Of a stretch of DNA of 64,000 bases, positions 41,398-50,341 are shown in pieces. The translations under genes were made by a program, and so were the position numbers. Each line of letters begins with the position of its first letter. The stretch's first letter is position 1. Source of the DNA: Candidatus Saccharibacteria bacterium UBA1103 (GTDB taxonomy: Bacteria; Patescibacteriota; Saccharimonadia; Saccharimonadales; Saccharimonadaceae). The DNA lies in assembly GCA_002313515.1 (NCBI GenBank), contig DCBQ01000004.1:1-64000 (forward strand), in the 5' to 3' direction. Below the pieces are notes generated by a model. It was not told the DNA's origin, made no database searches, and worked only from the letters and a program-made list of their open reading frames with translations.

Positions 41398-42879
41398 TTT
41401 AGCTTGTGCGCTTTCGCGCCCTAACTGATTGCGCAACTTGCGCCGAGCATGGCTGGTAGCAATCTTGTTTAGCCAATCCACATGCGGTATGACATTCTTG
41501 CGCGTAATAACCTCAACCACATCGCCTGACTTTAGCGGCGTATCGAAGCGTACCATCTTACCGTTAACCTTAAAACCAGCGGCTTTCGCAGCAACATCTG
41601 AGTGTACCTGGTAAGCGAAATCTAGCGGTAGAGAACCAGCAGGCAGATCAAAAATGTCACCTCGTGGCGAATAAACGAATATGCGATCAGAGAACAGGTT
41701 GACCTTGAAGGCGTCAAAATCGACCTGTTTACCAGCACGTAATTTAGCGGCCGCTAGTTGTAGTTCGTGAATCCAATTGAGGTCGGCGGGCATTGGTGCT
41801 AGTCCACCCTTACTATAGGCATCCTTTAGTTTATGCTCGTTATAGTGGAATGAGGCGGCGAGGCCACGTTCGGCGTATTCGTGCATCTGCTTGGTGCGAA
41901 TTTGAAACTCAACCACCTGTCCTTCTGGTGTAGTAACAGTGGTGTGCAGTGACTGGTAGCCATTGCGCTTCGGTCGAGCAATATAATCCTTGATGCGCCC
42001 AGGCATCGGAACGTACATCTGGTGTAGAATTCCTAGGATTAGGTAGCATGATGATATATCGTCGGTAATAATACGGAGCGCCATGATGTCATAGATATCA
42101 TCCATATTGGCATGCTTGGTTAGCTTTTTGTGCAGCGAATAAACCGATTTAATACGGCCGTTGATGCTGGCGGGGATGTGTTCGGCTATCAAGCGATGTT
42201 CAACTTCGTCGCGAACCTGCTCAATAGTCTGTTGGCTCTGGGCTAGGCGATCGTCAATTGCCTTGCGTAGCTTCTCATAACGCTTGGGGGCTAGGTATTT
42301 GAAACTTAGGTCCTCGATCTCAACGCGTACGCGTCCCATATTCAAGCGGTCGGCTAGCGGGCCAAAGACTTCTAGGCTCTCACGTGCTTTCTTTAGCTGC
42401 TTCTCGCGCGATTGATATTCTAGGGTGCGTAGATTATGTAGGCGATCGGCCAGTTTAATGATAATTACTCGTACATCAGAGCCAATGGCAACCAATAGCT
42501 TAGTCAGATTGTCCTTGGTGCGAGGCAGATAGTGCGTGATGTCATCGCGCCCGCTGCGGACCTTACTAATTTTAGTAACACCGTCAACTAGCAGCGCTAC
42601 ATCCTCGCCAAATTTGTCGGCGATTTCCTTTAGGTCAGTGCCAGTGTCTTCGGCTACATCGTGCAGTAATCCCGCCACAACTGAATCCCGATCCATATTC
42701 CATTCACACAGAATAGTAGCCACGGCAATTGGGTGAATGATATAGGGCTCACCGCTGAGGCGCTTCTGGTCCTTGTGTTTTTCGGTGGCGTAGTCTAGGG
42801 CAACTGAAATCTTCTGGAAATCGGCGCTATCGGTAAATTTCTTGTGCGCAAGTCTCAAAAACTCAGTTGCTTCTTTCAT
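41395..42879 (-). CDS. rsh: (p)ppGpp synthetase/hydrolase, Rsh type
   Basis: 494 aa. HD hydrolase domain: IIHP and HDVAEDT with H73-D74 and E77-D78. Synthetase domain: YDIMALRI, RPKRNGYQSLHTTV and EFQIRT. The loop reads GRIKDYI, the positively charged RxKD form typical of bifunctional enzymes. A TGS domain (FVYSPRGDIFDLPAGSLP) ends the protein; the usual C-terminal helical, zinc-finger and ACT domains (about 200 aa) are missing, so ribosome or starvation sensing must differ. Extended -10 TGA-TATAAT ends 9 nt before the ATG. Confidence 0.94.
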   Translation of the reverse strand: MKEATEFLRLAHKKFTDSADFQKISVALDYATEKHKDQKRLSGEPYIIHPIAVATILCEWNMDRDSVVAGLLHDVAEDTGTDLKEIADKFGEDVALLVDGVTKISKVRSGRDDITHYLPRTKDNLTKLLVAIGSDVRVIIIKLADRLHNLRTLEYQSREKQLKKARESLEVFGPLADRLNMGRVRVEIEDLSFKYLAPKRYEKLRKAIDDRLAQSQQTIEQVRDEVEHRLIAEHIPASINGRIKSVYSLHKKLTKHANMDDIYDIMALRIITDDISSCYLILGILHQMYVPMPGRIKDYIARPKRNGYQSLHTTVTTPEGQVVEFQIRTKQMHEYAERGLAASFHYNEHKLKDAYSKGGLAPMPADLNWIHELQLAAAKLRAGKQVDFDAFKVNLFSDRIFVYSPRGDIFDLPAGSLPLDFAYQVHSDVAAKAAGFKVNGKMVRFDTPLKSGDVVEVITRKNVIPHVDWLNKIATSHARRKLRNQLGRESAQAK

Positions 42880-42994
42880 GGTCTATTTATTATATCACTA
42901 ACTAAGTTAAGCGTTGACTGAACAATAATAGCATGATAGCATGAAGGAAACAGCAATATAAAACAAAAAATATAATGTAAGAAAGGAGTGGGCT

Positions 42995-44800
42995 TTGCTA
43001 AATAGATGCTTTAGAGGGTGTAGAGTTGGAGTTCTACTGGCTATTATTATAGTCATGAGTAGTCCTTTGTCGGTCAACGCTCTGCCCTGGATTGATGAAT
43101 CTAACCAGACGACCTTCTCGCGAGCGTCGGGCAAATTGACGGGTGGCGATACGATTGAAATAACAAACGTTAATTTTTATGGGCCGATTCTAAAACGCTT
43201 GGGCAAAATTGCTAGTTTGGGTGTGGGTGATGGCCACTATGTGGCGTTATTGGATAACGGGACGTTGCTAACTTGGGGTGTGAACGATGATGGCCAGCTG
43301 GGTAACGGCACCAGGGACTCTACGACGGATAAACAGGCTTACGACATCACAAACTTAATTCACAATAATAATAGCGACGAGATCGAGCGAGTAGTTGCCG
43401 TGGCGGCTGGTGCTAGTTCCTCGTTCGCATTGACTGAGCGCGGTCGGGTGTATTGGTGGGGCGATGGTCAGCTTACGCCAACTAAGATGCTAGGCATGCA
43501 TGGGCAAACGGCTGAGTCGATAAAAGTTGATCGTTCGCAGGGTGATACGGAAGCTGTTATTAAGACTTACGGCGTAAACGACAAGCACGAGAGGGTTAAC
43601 GAGCAGTTATTTGCCTGGAAGAGCAGTGATGCGAAATACATATTTAATATAGACGACGGCGGGCGTGGCTGTCAAAAGGAATCGCCGTGTGCGCGCGGAA
43701 TCAGCGGGCTGCGTGGTAAACGCATTAAGGACTATGATATCGCCCCGTTTGGTGGGCATGTAGCTATCCTAAATGATGAGAATGCTCTATTTATATGGAA
43801 TGGTGAAGGGACGGCGCAGAAGGCTAATTTTAGTTTCAATGATGAACGTGGGCTAGATTTTGTGGCGGCGGGCGATACAAGAGAAGGTAATACTAACCAG
43901 ATGTATATTCTAGCTTCACGTAGTAACCTGGTCTTTGCCTGGGATGGTGAGATTAGCTCGCAACCGGGTTTCCCGATAAGCTCGCCGATTAAACAGGTAA
44001 TGACCGATGGCTATGACGGACATTATATTTTGACTGAAACCGGGCAGATTTATATGTTGTATGCGGGTGGCAAGGAGTATCTGCCGCTTGATGCTCTACC
44101 TAAAGGTGAGATAGTTCAACGAATGTACGTTAAACCGATTGACAATGATTACGCTAAGGGTACGGTAATTGGATTGACAGCATCGGGGCGAATTTACGAA
44201 ACCAGTACACATGATGAACTAAACGACGTATCGCGTACGCGTGATATTACGCCAGAGCTGATTTACGACACTGGTGAAGAAGGCGGTCAGATTGACTCGA
44301 TTAGCTTCGGCGGTAGCGATGTAGATGCAGATGACATTCAGTACAAGGACGGAGATAATTCTACAGTGATCGTGAAAGTACCGGGACAAGTGCGCGAAGG
44401 TACGGTGGATGTGGTCGAGCGTGATATTGATGGTAATCAGATACTGCTAGGGTCTTATACCTATGATGACCCAACGCCAGATCCAGAGCCCGATACGCCC
44501 AGTGGAGGTAATGAGGCTAATAATAGCGGAGGAGAAAGCGGTAATGAGAATTTACTGCCTAACCCGAATAAGCCCAGTGGTGAGAGTAGCACCAATACCT
44601 CTAGTACTAATACATCAGTTAACGATAATACATTAAAGGATATTAAGAATGCTTTGAAAGGCAGCCTAAAAACTAGTGAAAAAGCGTCCAGTAGCAGCTT
44701 GACTACACAGAAATCAAGTACTGGGTCGCAGCTACTAAGTAATCCTAATAAGGCAACCTCTAGCGGCAGCAAGATAACCGCGCCTAATACCGGTATATAG
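42995..44800 (+). CDS. Secreted RCC1-repeat protein
   Basis: 601 aa. Signal peptide 1-30 (VLLAIIIVMSSPLSVNA). RCC1-like beta-propeller blades follow, with LLTWGVNDDGQLGNG, GRVYWWGDGQ and LVFAWDG. A Ser/Thr/Asn-rich stalk (about 490-595) ends in APNTGI and then stop. TATAAT (42971-42976), AAGGAG and a TTG start at 42995 fit together with 6-nt spacing. APNTG is sortase-motif-like, but the expected helix and basic tail are missing in frame; a two-base change would add them. Surface location is inferred. Confidence 0.82.
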   Translation: MLNRCFRGCRVGVLLAIIIVMSSPLSVNALPWIDESNQTTFSRASGKLTGGDTIEITNVNFYGPILKRLGKIASLGVGDGHYVALLDNGTLLTWGVNDDGQLGNGTRDSTTDKQAYDITNLIHNNNSDEIERVVAVAAGASSSFALTERGRVYWWGDGQLTPTKMLGMHGQTAESIKVDRSQGDTEAVIKTYGVNDKHERVNEQLFAWKSSDAKYIFNIDDGGRGCQKESPCARGISGLRGKRIKDYDIAPFGGHVAILNDENALFIWNGEGTAQKANFSFNDERGLDFVAAGDTREGNTNQMYILASRSNLVFAWDGEISSQPGFPISSPIKQVMTDGYDGHYILTETGQIYMLYAGGKEYLPLDALPKGEIVQRMYVKPIDNDYAKGTVIGLTASGRIYETSTHDELNDVSRTRDITPELIYDTGEEGGQIDSISFGGSDVDADDIQYKDGDNSTVIVKVPGQVREGTVDVVERDIDGNQILLGSYTYDDPTPDPEPDTPSGGNEANNSGGESGNENLLPNPNKPSGESSTNTSSTNTSVNDNTLKDIKNALKGSLKTSEKASSSSLTTQKSSTGSQLLSNPNKATSSGSKITAPNTGI

Positions 44801-44813
44801 TTGAACGAGTAGC

Positions 44814-44842
44814 TTGCACTGGCGCGATTGGGCTGATATTAT
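44814..44842 (+). promoter_or_regulatory. gapA promoter
   Basis: TTGCAC (44814-44819), 17-nt spacer, TATTAT (44837-44842). AGGAGGG at 44861-44867 serves the ATG at 44876. Confidence 0.78.
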
Positions 44843-44875
44843 ATAAACATAAGGGTAATTAGGAGGGCATTTAGC

Positions 44876-45889
44876 ATGGTAAAAAAGATTGCAATTAACG
44901 GATTTGGCCGTATCGGCCGCAATGCATTTAAGATTTCACTAAGCCGCGATGACATCGAGGTTGTGGCTATTAACGACCTAGTAGCGCCTAGCGCATTGGC
45001 ACACCTACTGAAGTACGATTCAACCTACGGTATTTATGATCATGAGGTCGATAGTGATGACCAGAATGTCATCGTTGATGGTAAGAAGTATCGCGTATAC
45101 AGCGAAACTGATCCGCACAATCTACCGTGGCGCGAGCTAGGCGTCGACGCAGTTATCGAGTCAACTGGGCGTTTCGTGGACCCAGCTAAGGCACGTGCTC
45201 ATATCGAGGCTGGTGCTAAGAAGGTTGTTATTAGCGCACCAGCTAAGGGTGAAGGCGCAACAACCATCGTCCTGGGCGTCAATGACGGCGCGTTAGCTGA
45301 TGCTGGCGATATCGTTAGTAACGCATCGTGTACTACTAACTGTATTGCACCTGTAATGTCGGTGCTAGAGAATAATTTTGGTGTCGAGAAGGCAATGATG
45401 ACAACTGTTCACTCATATACTTCGGATCAGCGTCTGCTAGATGCACCGCATAAGGATCAACGCCGCATGCGTAGCGCCGCTACTAATATTATTCCTACGA
45501 CTACAGGTGCTTCAATTGCCGCGACCGAAACTATCCCTAGCTTGAAGGGCAAGTTTGGCGGACTTAGCTTGCGTGTGCCTACACCAGTGGCGTCCATTGC
45601 TGATATTACCGCTCTAATGAAGCGTAACGTAACGGTCGAGGAGGTTAATGAAGTCTTCCGCAAGGCTGCCAATGAGGACTACTACAAGGGTATCTTGGAT
45701 GCAACTGACGAGAACTTGGTTAGCAGCGACTTCATCGGCAATCCATGCTCATCGACCGTCGATCTGCCTCTAACTGCCGTGACCGATGGTAACTTGCTGC
45801 GTGTTGTAGCTTGGTACGATAACGAGTGGGGTTATTCTAACCGCTTGGTCGAGTTAACTGCTGATGTGGCTAAGAGCGTAGCGGAGTAA
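44876..45889 (+). CDS. gapA: Glyceraldehyde-3-phosphate dehydrogenase
   Basis: 337 aa; oxidises glyceraldehyde 3-phosphate to 1,3-bisphosphoglycerate. GFGRIGR (10-16 region) binds NAD, with N33-D34 following the second strand, and the catalytic cysteine is C152 in SNASCTTNC. The C-terminal NEWGYSNR is present. Strong promoter and ribosome site. It heads a run of seven closely spaced sugar-metabolism genes reaching 50333. The next gene starts inside its stop (TAATG). Confidence 0.97.
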   Translation: MVKKIAINGFGRIGRNAFKISLSRDDIEVVAINDLVAPSALAHLLKYDSTYGIYDHEVDSDDQNVIVDGKKYRVYSETDPHNLPWRELGVDAVIESTGRFVDPAKARAHIEAGAKKVVISAPAKGEGATTIVLGVNDGALADAGDIVSNASCTTNCIAPVMSVLENNFGVEKAMMTTVHSYTSDQRLLDAPHKDQRRMRSAATNIIPTTTGASIAATETIPSLKGKFGGLSLRVPTPVASIADITALMKRNVTVEEVNEVFRKAANEDYYKGILDATDENLVSSDFIGNPCSSTVDLPLTAVTDGNLLRVVAWYDNEWGYSNRLVELTADVAKSVAE

Positions 45890-46401
45890 TGGCTCTATCC
45901 AACAACGAGATACTAAGCGTAGCGTCGGCTCTGGATTCGCTAGAGCCAGGCTACCTGCCTGAGCAGATCTTCTACTCGCTGTCACGTCTGTCGGTGCTTA
46001 CTGCTGCAGAGGTTGTACCCCTGCGTCGTACGCTGAATGGCGAATATGAGGTTTTACTGACTAGACGCCCAGACTCTGACCCATATTTTGGCGGTTTAGT
46101 GCACTGTCCTGGTCAGATTTATCGTCCAGGCGACAGCCTAAGTAGTCGGCCACGCAAGGTGATAGAGGTGGAATTGCCGCATACATCGGTGGAAGGCGAT
46201 CCGAAGCTGGTTCCCGATACTTACATACATGACTATGGTCGTGGCCCAGTAGTTGAGCGCGTTCACTATGTATTTGTGTCGAGCAGCGAGGACGGTGACT
46301 TCTATCCAGTGGACGAGCTGCCAGATGACTTGTTGCCTGGCCACGACAAACTGATTAAGATCGTAATAAACTATCTGAATAACGAGGGACGGCAAAAATG
46401 A
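45889..46401 (+). CDS. Nudix-fold-like protein without a Nudix box
   Basis: 170 aa. The layout follows Nudix proteins: a strand block AEVVPLRRTLNGEYEVLLTRR, then YFGGLVHCPGQIY, a region VERVHYVFVS and a closing FYPVDELPDDLLPGHDKLI. The catalytic box GX5EX7REUXEEXGU is not present after CPGQIY, so hydrolase activity is doubtful. It may bind a nucleotide or sugar ligand. TAATG overlap with gapA and ATGA overlap with rpiB place it firmly in the sugar operon. Assignment is by pattern and moderately uncertain. Confidence 0.65.
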   Translation: MALSNNEILSVASALDSLEPGYLPEQIFYSLSRLSVLTAAEVVPLRRTLNGEYEVLLTRRPDSDPYFGGLVHCPGQIYRPGDSLSSRPRKVIEVELPHTSVEGDPKLVPDTYIHDYGRGPVVERVHYVFVSSSEDGDFYPVDELPDDLLPGHDKLIKIVINYLNNEGRQK

Positions 46402-46853
46402 TTTATCTAGGCGCAGATCACCAGGGTTATTATTTAAAGAATAAAATTAAGGACTATTTAGTTAAAAAAGGCTATCAAGTTGGAGGAGACTTTAGTAGTA
46501 CTGAACTGGACCCAGGCGACGATTTCCCGCAATTTGCTCATCAAGCTGCTGAGAAACTAGTTGACGAGGAGAATGACATTGATGTTGCCATTCTGATCTG
46601 TGGTGGCGGTCAGGGTATGGCAATGGCGGCCAACCGCATCAAAGGTGTGCGGGCTATTGTAGCAACATCTGTCGATGATGCTAAGTATGGTCGCAACGAT
46701 AACGATGCTAATTGCTTGTGTCTGCCCGCTAGAGTTCTAGATAAGTCCTGGAATGAGGCGCTATGGAAAGACATTGTCGATACCTTCTTAAATACACCAT
46801 TTGCTGGTGCTGAGCGTTATATTCGCCGTAACAAAGAATTAGATGAATTATGA
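46398..46853 (+). CDS. rpiB: Ribose-5-phosphate isomerase B
   Basis: 151 aa; interconverts ribose 5-phosphate and ribulose 5-phosphate. GADHQG at 5-10 and the catalytic cysteine C68 in ILICGGGQGMAMAANR fit the RpiB/LacAB family, with GGGQG in place of the common GTGIG. Starts by ATGA overlap and ends by ATGA overlap with rpe. Confidence 0.94.
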   Translation: MIYLGADHQGYYLKNKIKDYLVKKGYQVGGDFSSTELDPGDDFPQFAHQAAEKLVDEENDIDVAILICGGGQGMAMAANRIKGVRAIVATSVDDAKYGRNDNDANCLCLPARVLDKSWNEALWKDIVDTFLNTPFAGAERYIRRNKELDEL

Positions 46854-47497
46854 CAATTATTGAACCGACTATTACTACTAACGATACGACGATCTACGAA
46901 ATCCGCATGGATGATTTTTTATCCTACGCTCCGCGTATTCACATTGACATTACCGACGGAAAATTTGCACCCAGCCAAACTATTAACTTGAATCAGCTAT
47001 ATTGGCCAGAGGTGAACGAACGCGCGACCAAGATTGATTTACATCTAATGATCGAGCGGCCAATTGATTGGCTGGATCAAATTATTTCGCTGGCGCCTGA
47101 CCAAGTAATCTTGCATGCCGAAAGCGATGATGCGACGAAAAATCTACCAAAAATCTTTGCCCACCTACGCAAGTTTGATATCCAATGTGGTGTGGCACTA
47201 TTGCCGCAGACTCAGCCGGCTGATGTGGCGGATTTGATAAAGTTAGCTGATAGCGTGCTAATCTTTGGTGGTCATTTGGGCTATCAAGGTGGTGAGGCGG
47301 ATCTAACGCAGTTAAATAAGGCTGCCGATATTAAGAAGCTTAATCCAAATGCAGCTATCGAGTGGGATGGTGGTGCTAATGCTGATAATGTCAAGCAGCT
47401 AGCTGATGCTGGTATTGATGTTATCAATGTCGGTAGTGCTATCAGTAAGGCGCCAATTGCGAAAGATGCTTACAATAAACTTTGCGCTATAATATAA
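46850..47497 (+). CDS. rpe: Ribulose-phosphate 3-epimerase-like protein
   Basis: 215-aa TIM barrel. HIDITDGKFAP (metal and catalytic Asp D36), DLHLMIERP, GYQGGE and the phosphate-binding WDGGAN and VGSAI match the epimerase family, though divergently (HIDITDG for HxDxMDG). It overlaps rpiB by ATGA. The -10 box of the next gene is inside its last codons. With rpiB and transketolase it completes the non-oxidative pentose phosphate branch. Confidence 0.88.
   Translation: MTIIEPTITTNDTTIYEIRMDDFLSYAPRIHIDITDGKFAPSQTINLNQLYWPEVNERATKIDLHLMIERPIDWLDQIISLAPDQVILHAESDDATKNLPKIFAHLRKFDIQCGVALLPQTQPADVADLIKLADSVLIFGGHLGYQGGEADLTQLNKAADIKKLNPNAAIEWDGGANADNVKQLADAGIDVINVGSAISKAPIAKDAYNKLCAII
47488..47493 (+). 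promoter_or_regulatory. tktN leaderless -10 box
   Basis: TATAAT inside the end of rpe, 6 nt before ATG 47500. It decides the start over a longer frame at 47482. Confidence 0.6.
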
Positions 47498-47499
47498 CC

Positions 47500-48330
47500 A
47501 TGAACGTGTCAGACGATAAACTAAACGATATTAAATCGCACGCCAAAAACATTCGGCGCAACATTATTAAGATGCTAGCCCATGCCGGTAGCGGCCATAC
47601 GGCTGGTTCGCTAGATTTGGCGGATATCTTCGCTACTTTATACTGTGGCGAGATCATGAATTACGATCCCAAGCACCCGGACGATCCAAATCGCGATGTA
47701 CTGTTTTTGTCGGCAGGACATACTTGTCCAGTACTATATGCTACGCTGGCGGAAATCGGGGCGATTAGCGAGGATGAGCTGATGACCTTGCGGCAATTTG
47801 GCTCGCGCTTGCAGGGACACCCCGAACGCACCATGCTGCCATGCCTAGAATCGACCTCGGGGCCACTCGGCTGTGGTTTGTCGCAGGCAGCGGGCTATGC
47901 TTACGTCAAAAAATATCTAGACCATGACGACCGGCCGCATATCTACGTAGTAACTGGTGATGGTGAGCTGGACGAAGGCAACATTTGGGAGGCGGCGCTA
48001 TTTGTCGGTAAGAATCAACTAAACAATCTGACGGTATTCGTTGATCGTAACACCATTCAGCTATCGGGCAAAACTGAGGATATTATGCCGCTAGAACCGC
48101 TGGCAGATAAGTGGGCAAGTTTTGGCTTTACGGTCGAATCAATTGACGGGAATGATCCGGCAGCGATTTTGGCGACGCTGGGCGAAACACGAAATTCGAA
48201 CCGACCGGTGGCAATACTAGCCAATACTATTCCAGCTAAAGGCGTAAGCTTTATGGAGGGCGACTATCATTGGCACGGTAAGACGCCGAATGCCGAACAA
48301 GCCGCGGAGGCATTAAAGGAGCTAGCATAA
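47500..48330 (+). CDS. tktN: Transketolase, N-terminal subunit
   Basis: 276 aa carrying the thiamine-diphosphate-binding half of transketolase: GSGHTAGSLDLADIF, SAGHTCPVLYA, VTGDGELDEGNIWEA and DRNTIQLSG. The pyrimidine-binding and C-terminal domains are in the next gene, so the enzyme is split as in many archaea and CPR bacteria. Its stop overlaps the next start by one base (TAATG), which favours equal synthesis of the two chains. Confidence 0.94.
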   Translation: MNVSDDKLNDIKSHAKNIRRNIIKMLAHAGSGHTAGSLDLADIFATLYCGEIMNYDPKHPDDPNRDVLFLSAGHTCPVLYATLAEIGAISEDELMTLRQFGSRLQGHPERTMLPCLESTSGPLGCGLSQAAGYAYVKKYLDHDDRPHIYVVTGDGELDEGNIWEAALFVGKNQLNNLTVFVDRNTIQLSGKTEDIMPLEPLADKWASFGFTVESIDGNDPAAILATLGETRNSNRPVAILANTIPAKGVSFMEGDYHWHGKTPNAEQAAEALKELA

Positions 48331-49307
48331 TGTACCAACTGGATAAAGATTTTGTTAAGGGTAATATTCAAAAAGCGTCGCTACGTAAGGCCTTCGGCCA
48401 CGCCCTAATGGAAGTAGCGCGTGACGATAATCGGGTAATTGCCCTGACGGCCGACCTGGGCGGCTCGGTGGGACTAGGCGAGTTCCACGAGCAGGTACCT
48501 GAGCGTTTTGTTGAAACAGGCATCGAGGAGCAGAACCTGGTAACACTGGCCAGCGGTATGGCGCACGCCGGCAAGATTCCTTTTGTAGCGGCGTATGCAG
48601 CATTTAGTCCTGGTCGTAACTGGGAACAGATCCGCACAACTATTTGTCTAAATAACCAGCCGGTGAAAATTATCGGTAGTCATACCGGCGTTAATGTTGG
48701 CCCCGATGGTGCAACGCATCAGATGTTAGAAGATATTGCCCTGATGCGAGTATTGCCTAATATGACGGTGCTGGCGCCGGGCGATGCGGTTGAAGCGGCG
48801 AAGATGGCGCGGGCGCTAGTGGACTATAACCACCCAGCCTACGTGCGCTTGCCGCGGGCGGAATTTTCGGTATTTAGTGACGAAAAGGCGCCGTTTGTAA
48901 TCGGCAAGGCCTATGTGGTGCGACCCGATGATGAGGCTTCGATTACCATTATTTCCACTGGATCCATGACAGGCAACGCCATGCTGGCGGCTAATCGGCT
49001 GGCGGAACAGGGTATTAGTGCCTCGGTGGTGCATGTGCCAACTATCAAACCGCTGGATCGTGAAACTATTTTACGCGAAGCGGGTAAGAATTCAATCTGT
49101 GTAACAGTCGAAGAGCACCAGGTAGCAGGTGGCCTAGGTTCGGCGGTGGCGGAGCTGTTGCTAGAGTCTGGTGTGACGCCACGGGTCTTTAAGCGCATCG
49201 GTATTAACGACGAGTATGGCCAGTCGGGTACATGCGATGAATTACTGCATCATTATGGGCTTGACGTTGATGGTCTTGTTAGGCAGATTGTTGACCTGGT
49301 ACGCTAA
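48330..49307 (+). CDS. tktC: Transketolase, C-terminal subunit
   Basis: 325 aa with the pyrimidine-binding domain (ALTADLGGSVGLGEF, ETGIEEQNLVTLASGMA, GRNWEQIRTTICLN, SHTGVNVGPDGATHQMLED) and the C-terminal domain (VEEHQVAGGLGSAVAELL). It works as a heterotetramer with the upstream chain; this follows from known split transketolases. 1-bp overlap with tktN. Confidence 0.94.
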   Translation: MYQLDKDFVKGNIQKASLRKAFGHALMEVARDDNRVIALTADLGGSVGLGEFHEQVPERFVETGIEEQNLVTLASGMAHAGKIPFVAAYAAFSPGRNWEQIRTTICLNNQPVKIIGSHTGVNVGPDGATHQMLEDIALMRVLPNMTVLAPGDAVEAAKMARALVDYNHPAYVRLPRAEFSVFSDEKAPFVIGKAYVVRPDDEASITIISTGSMTGNAMLAANRLAEQGISASVVHVPTIKPLDRETILREAGKNSICVTVEEHQVAGGLGSAVAELLLESGVTPRVFKRIGINDEYGQSGTCDELLHHYGLDVDGLVRQIVDLVR

Positions 49308-49310
49308 TGC

Positions 49311-49316
49311 TATTAT
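49311..49316 (+). promoter_or_regulatory. pfkB-family kinase -10 box
   Basis: Extended -10 TGC-TATTAT; AGGAG (49340-49344) precedes the kinase ATG. Confidence 0.5.
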
Positions 49317-49349
49317 AGATATAGGCAATCAAAACAAATAGGAGAAAAT

Positions 49350-50333
49350 ATGCTAGATAATCAAGTGAGCTTTTTGGCGATTGGTTCGACTACGCAGGAT
49401 GTATATCTTAGCAATGTCGATGGTATCGTGCCGGTTTGTCGCAACCCGGAGGACTGCTTTTATGACATTAAGCTGGGGCAGAAAATCTATGTCAACAGTG
49501 TCGACTATGAAGTTGGAGGTGGCGCCTCGAACGCGGCGGTTACTTTTGCGCGGGGTGGCCAGCCTGTTACCTTTATGGGCAAGATTGGTATGGATATGTC
49601 AGCGCAGGCGGCGTTAAGGTGCTACGCTGACGAAGGCGTGGACTATTCAGCATTGACGATTAGTGAAGAGTACAACACGGACTACTCTACAATTCTGCTA
49701 GCCCCCAATGGTGAGCGTACGATATTTACCTATCGGGGCTGCGGCATGTTTTTCTCGCCTGACGATTTTGACTTCAATAAGCTAAATCGAAAGATCGACT
49801 GGATTTATCTCACTTCAATGGTTAATCATTTTGAAATCTACGATAAAATTACCGATTTTGCTGTGCAGAATCATTGCAAAATTGCCTTTAACCCTGGTGC
49901 GATTGAGCTAGATCATCCTGACAAGCTTAAGAAGGTGCTGCGTAATGTACAAATTCTATCGGTTAATAAGGAAGAAGCACAGCGTATTGTGCCAGGAGAT
50001 ACCTTGGAGGAGTTGTTAAAGAACCTGCGTGAATATTGTCCAGTGGTAATTATTACCGACGGTGCCAATGGTTCGATTGCGACTGATCGACACCAGACGC
50101 TGCGGGCTGGTCTATATAAGGATACGACTGAATCAGTGGATCGTACAGGGGCAGGCGATGCCTTCTGTTCTGGCTTTACCTTGCGCTATGCCTTAGGTGA
50201 TAGCCTGCGCGAGGCGATACATTTTGCAGCAGCCAACGCGTCATCAGTGGTGCAACATGTGGGTGCAAAGCCGGGCATTTTGCGCGGTCGCCCGCAACTC
50301 GATCCAATGGATATTCACGAAATTGCGCTATAA
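49350..50333 (+). CDS. PfkB-family sugar/nucleoside kinase
   Basis: 327-aa ribokinase-fold kinase. VGGGASNAAVTFARGG near residue 50 is the substrate-side motif, and DRTGAGDAFCSGF near 263-275 is the ATP/anion-hole motif with the catalytic Asp. Substrate cannot be fixed from sequence; ribose, fructose 6-phosphate and nucleosides are all used by this family. Its place after rpiB-rpe-transketolase suggests a pentose or nucleoside feeding the pentose phosphate pool. Confidence 0.88.
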   Translation: MLDNQVSFLAIGSTTQDVYLSNVDGIVPVCRNPEDCFYDIKLGQKIYVNSVDYEVGGGASNAAVTFARGGQPVTFMGKIGMDMSAQAALRCYADEGVDYSALTISEEYNTDYSTILLAPNGERTIFTYRGCGMFFSPDDFDFNKLNRKIDWIYLTSMVNHFEIYDKITDFAVQNHCKIAFNPGAIELDHPDKLKKVLRNVQILSVNKEEAQRIVPGDTLEELLKNLREYCPVVIITDGANGSIATDRHQTLRAGLYKDTTESVDRTGAGDAFCSGFTLRYALGDSLREAIHFAAANASSVVQHVGAKPGILRGRPQLDPMDIHEIAL

Positions 50334-50341
50334 TGTAATAA

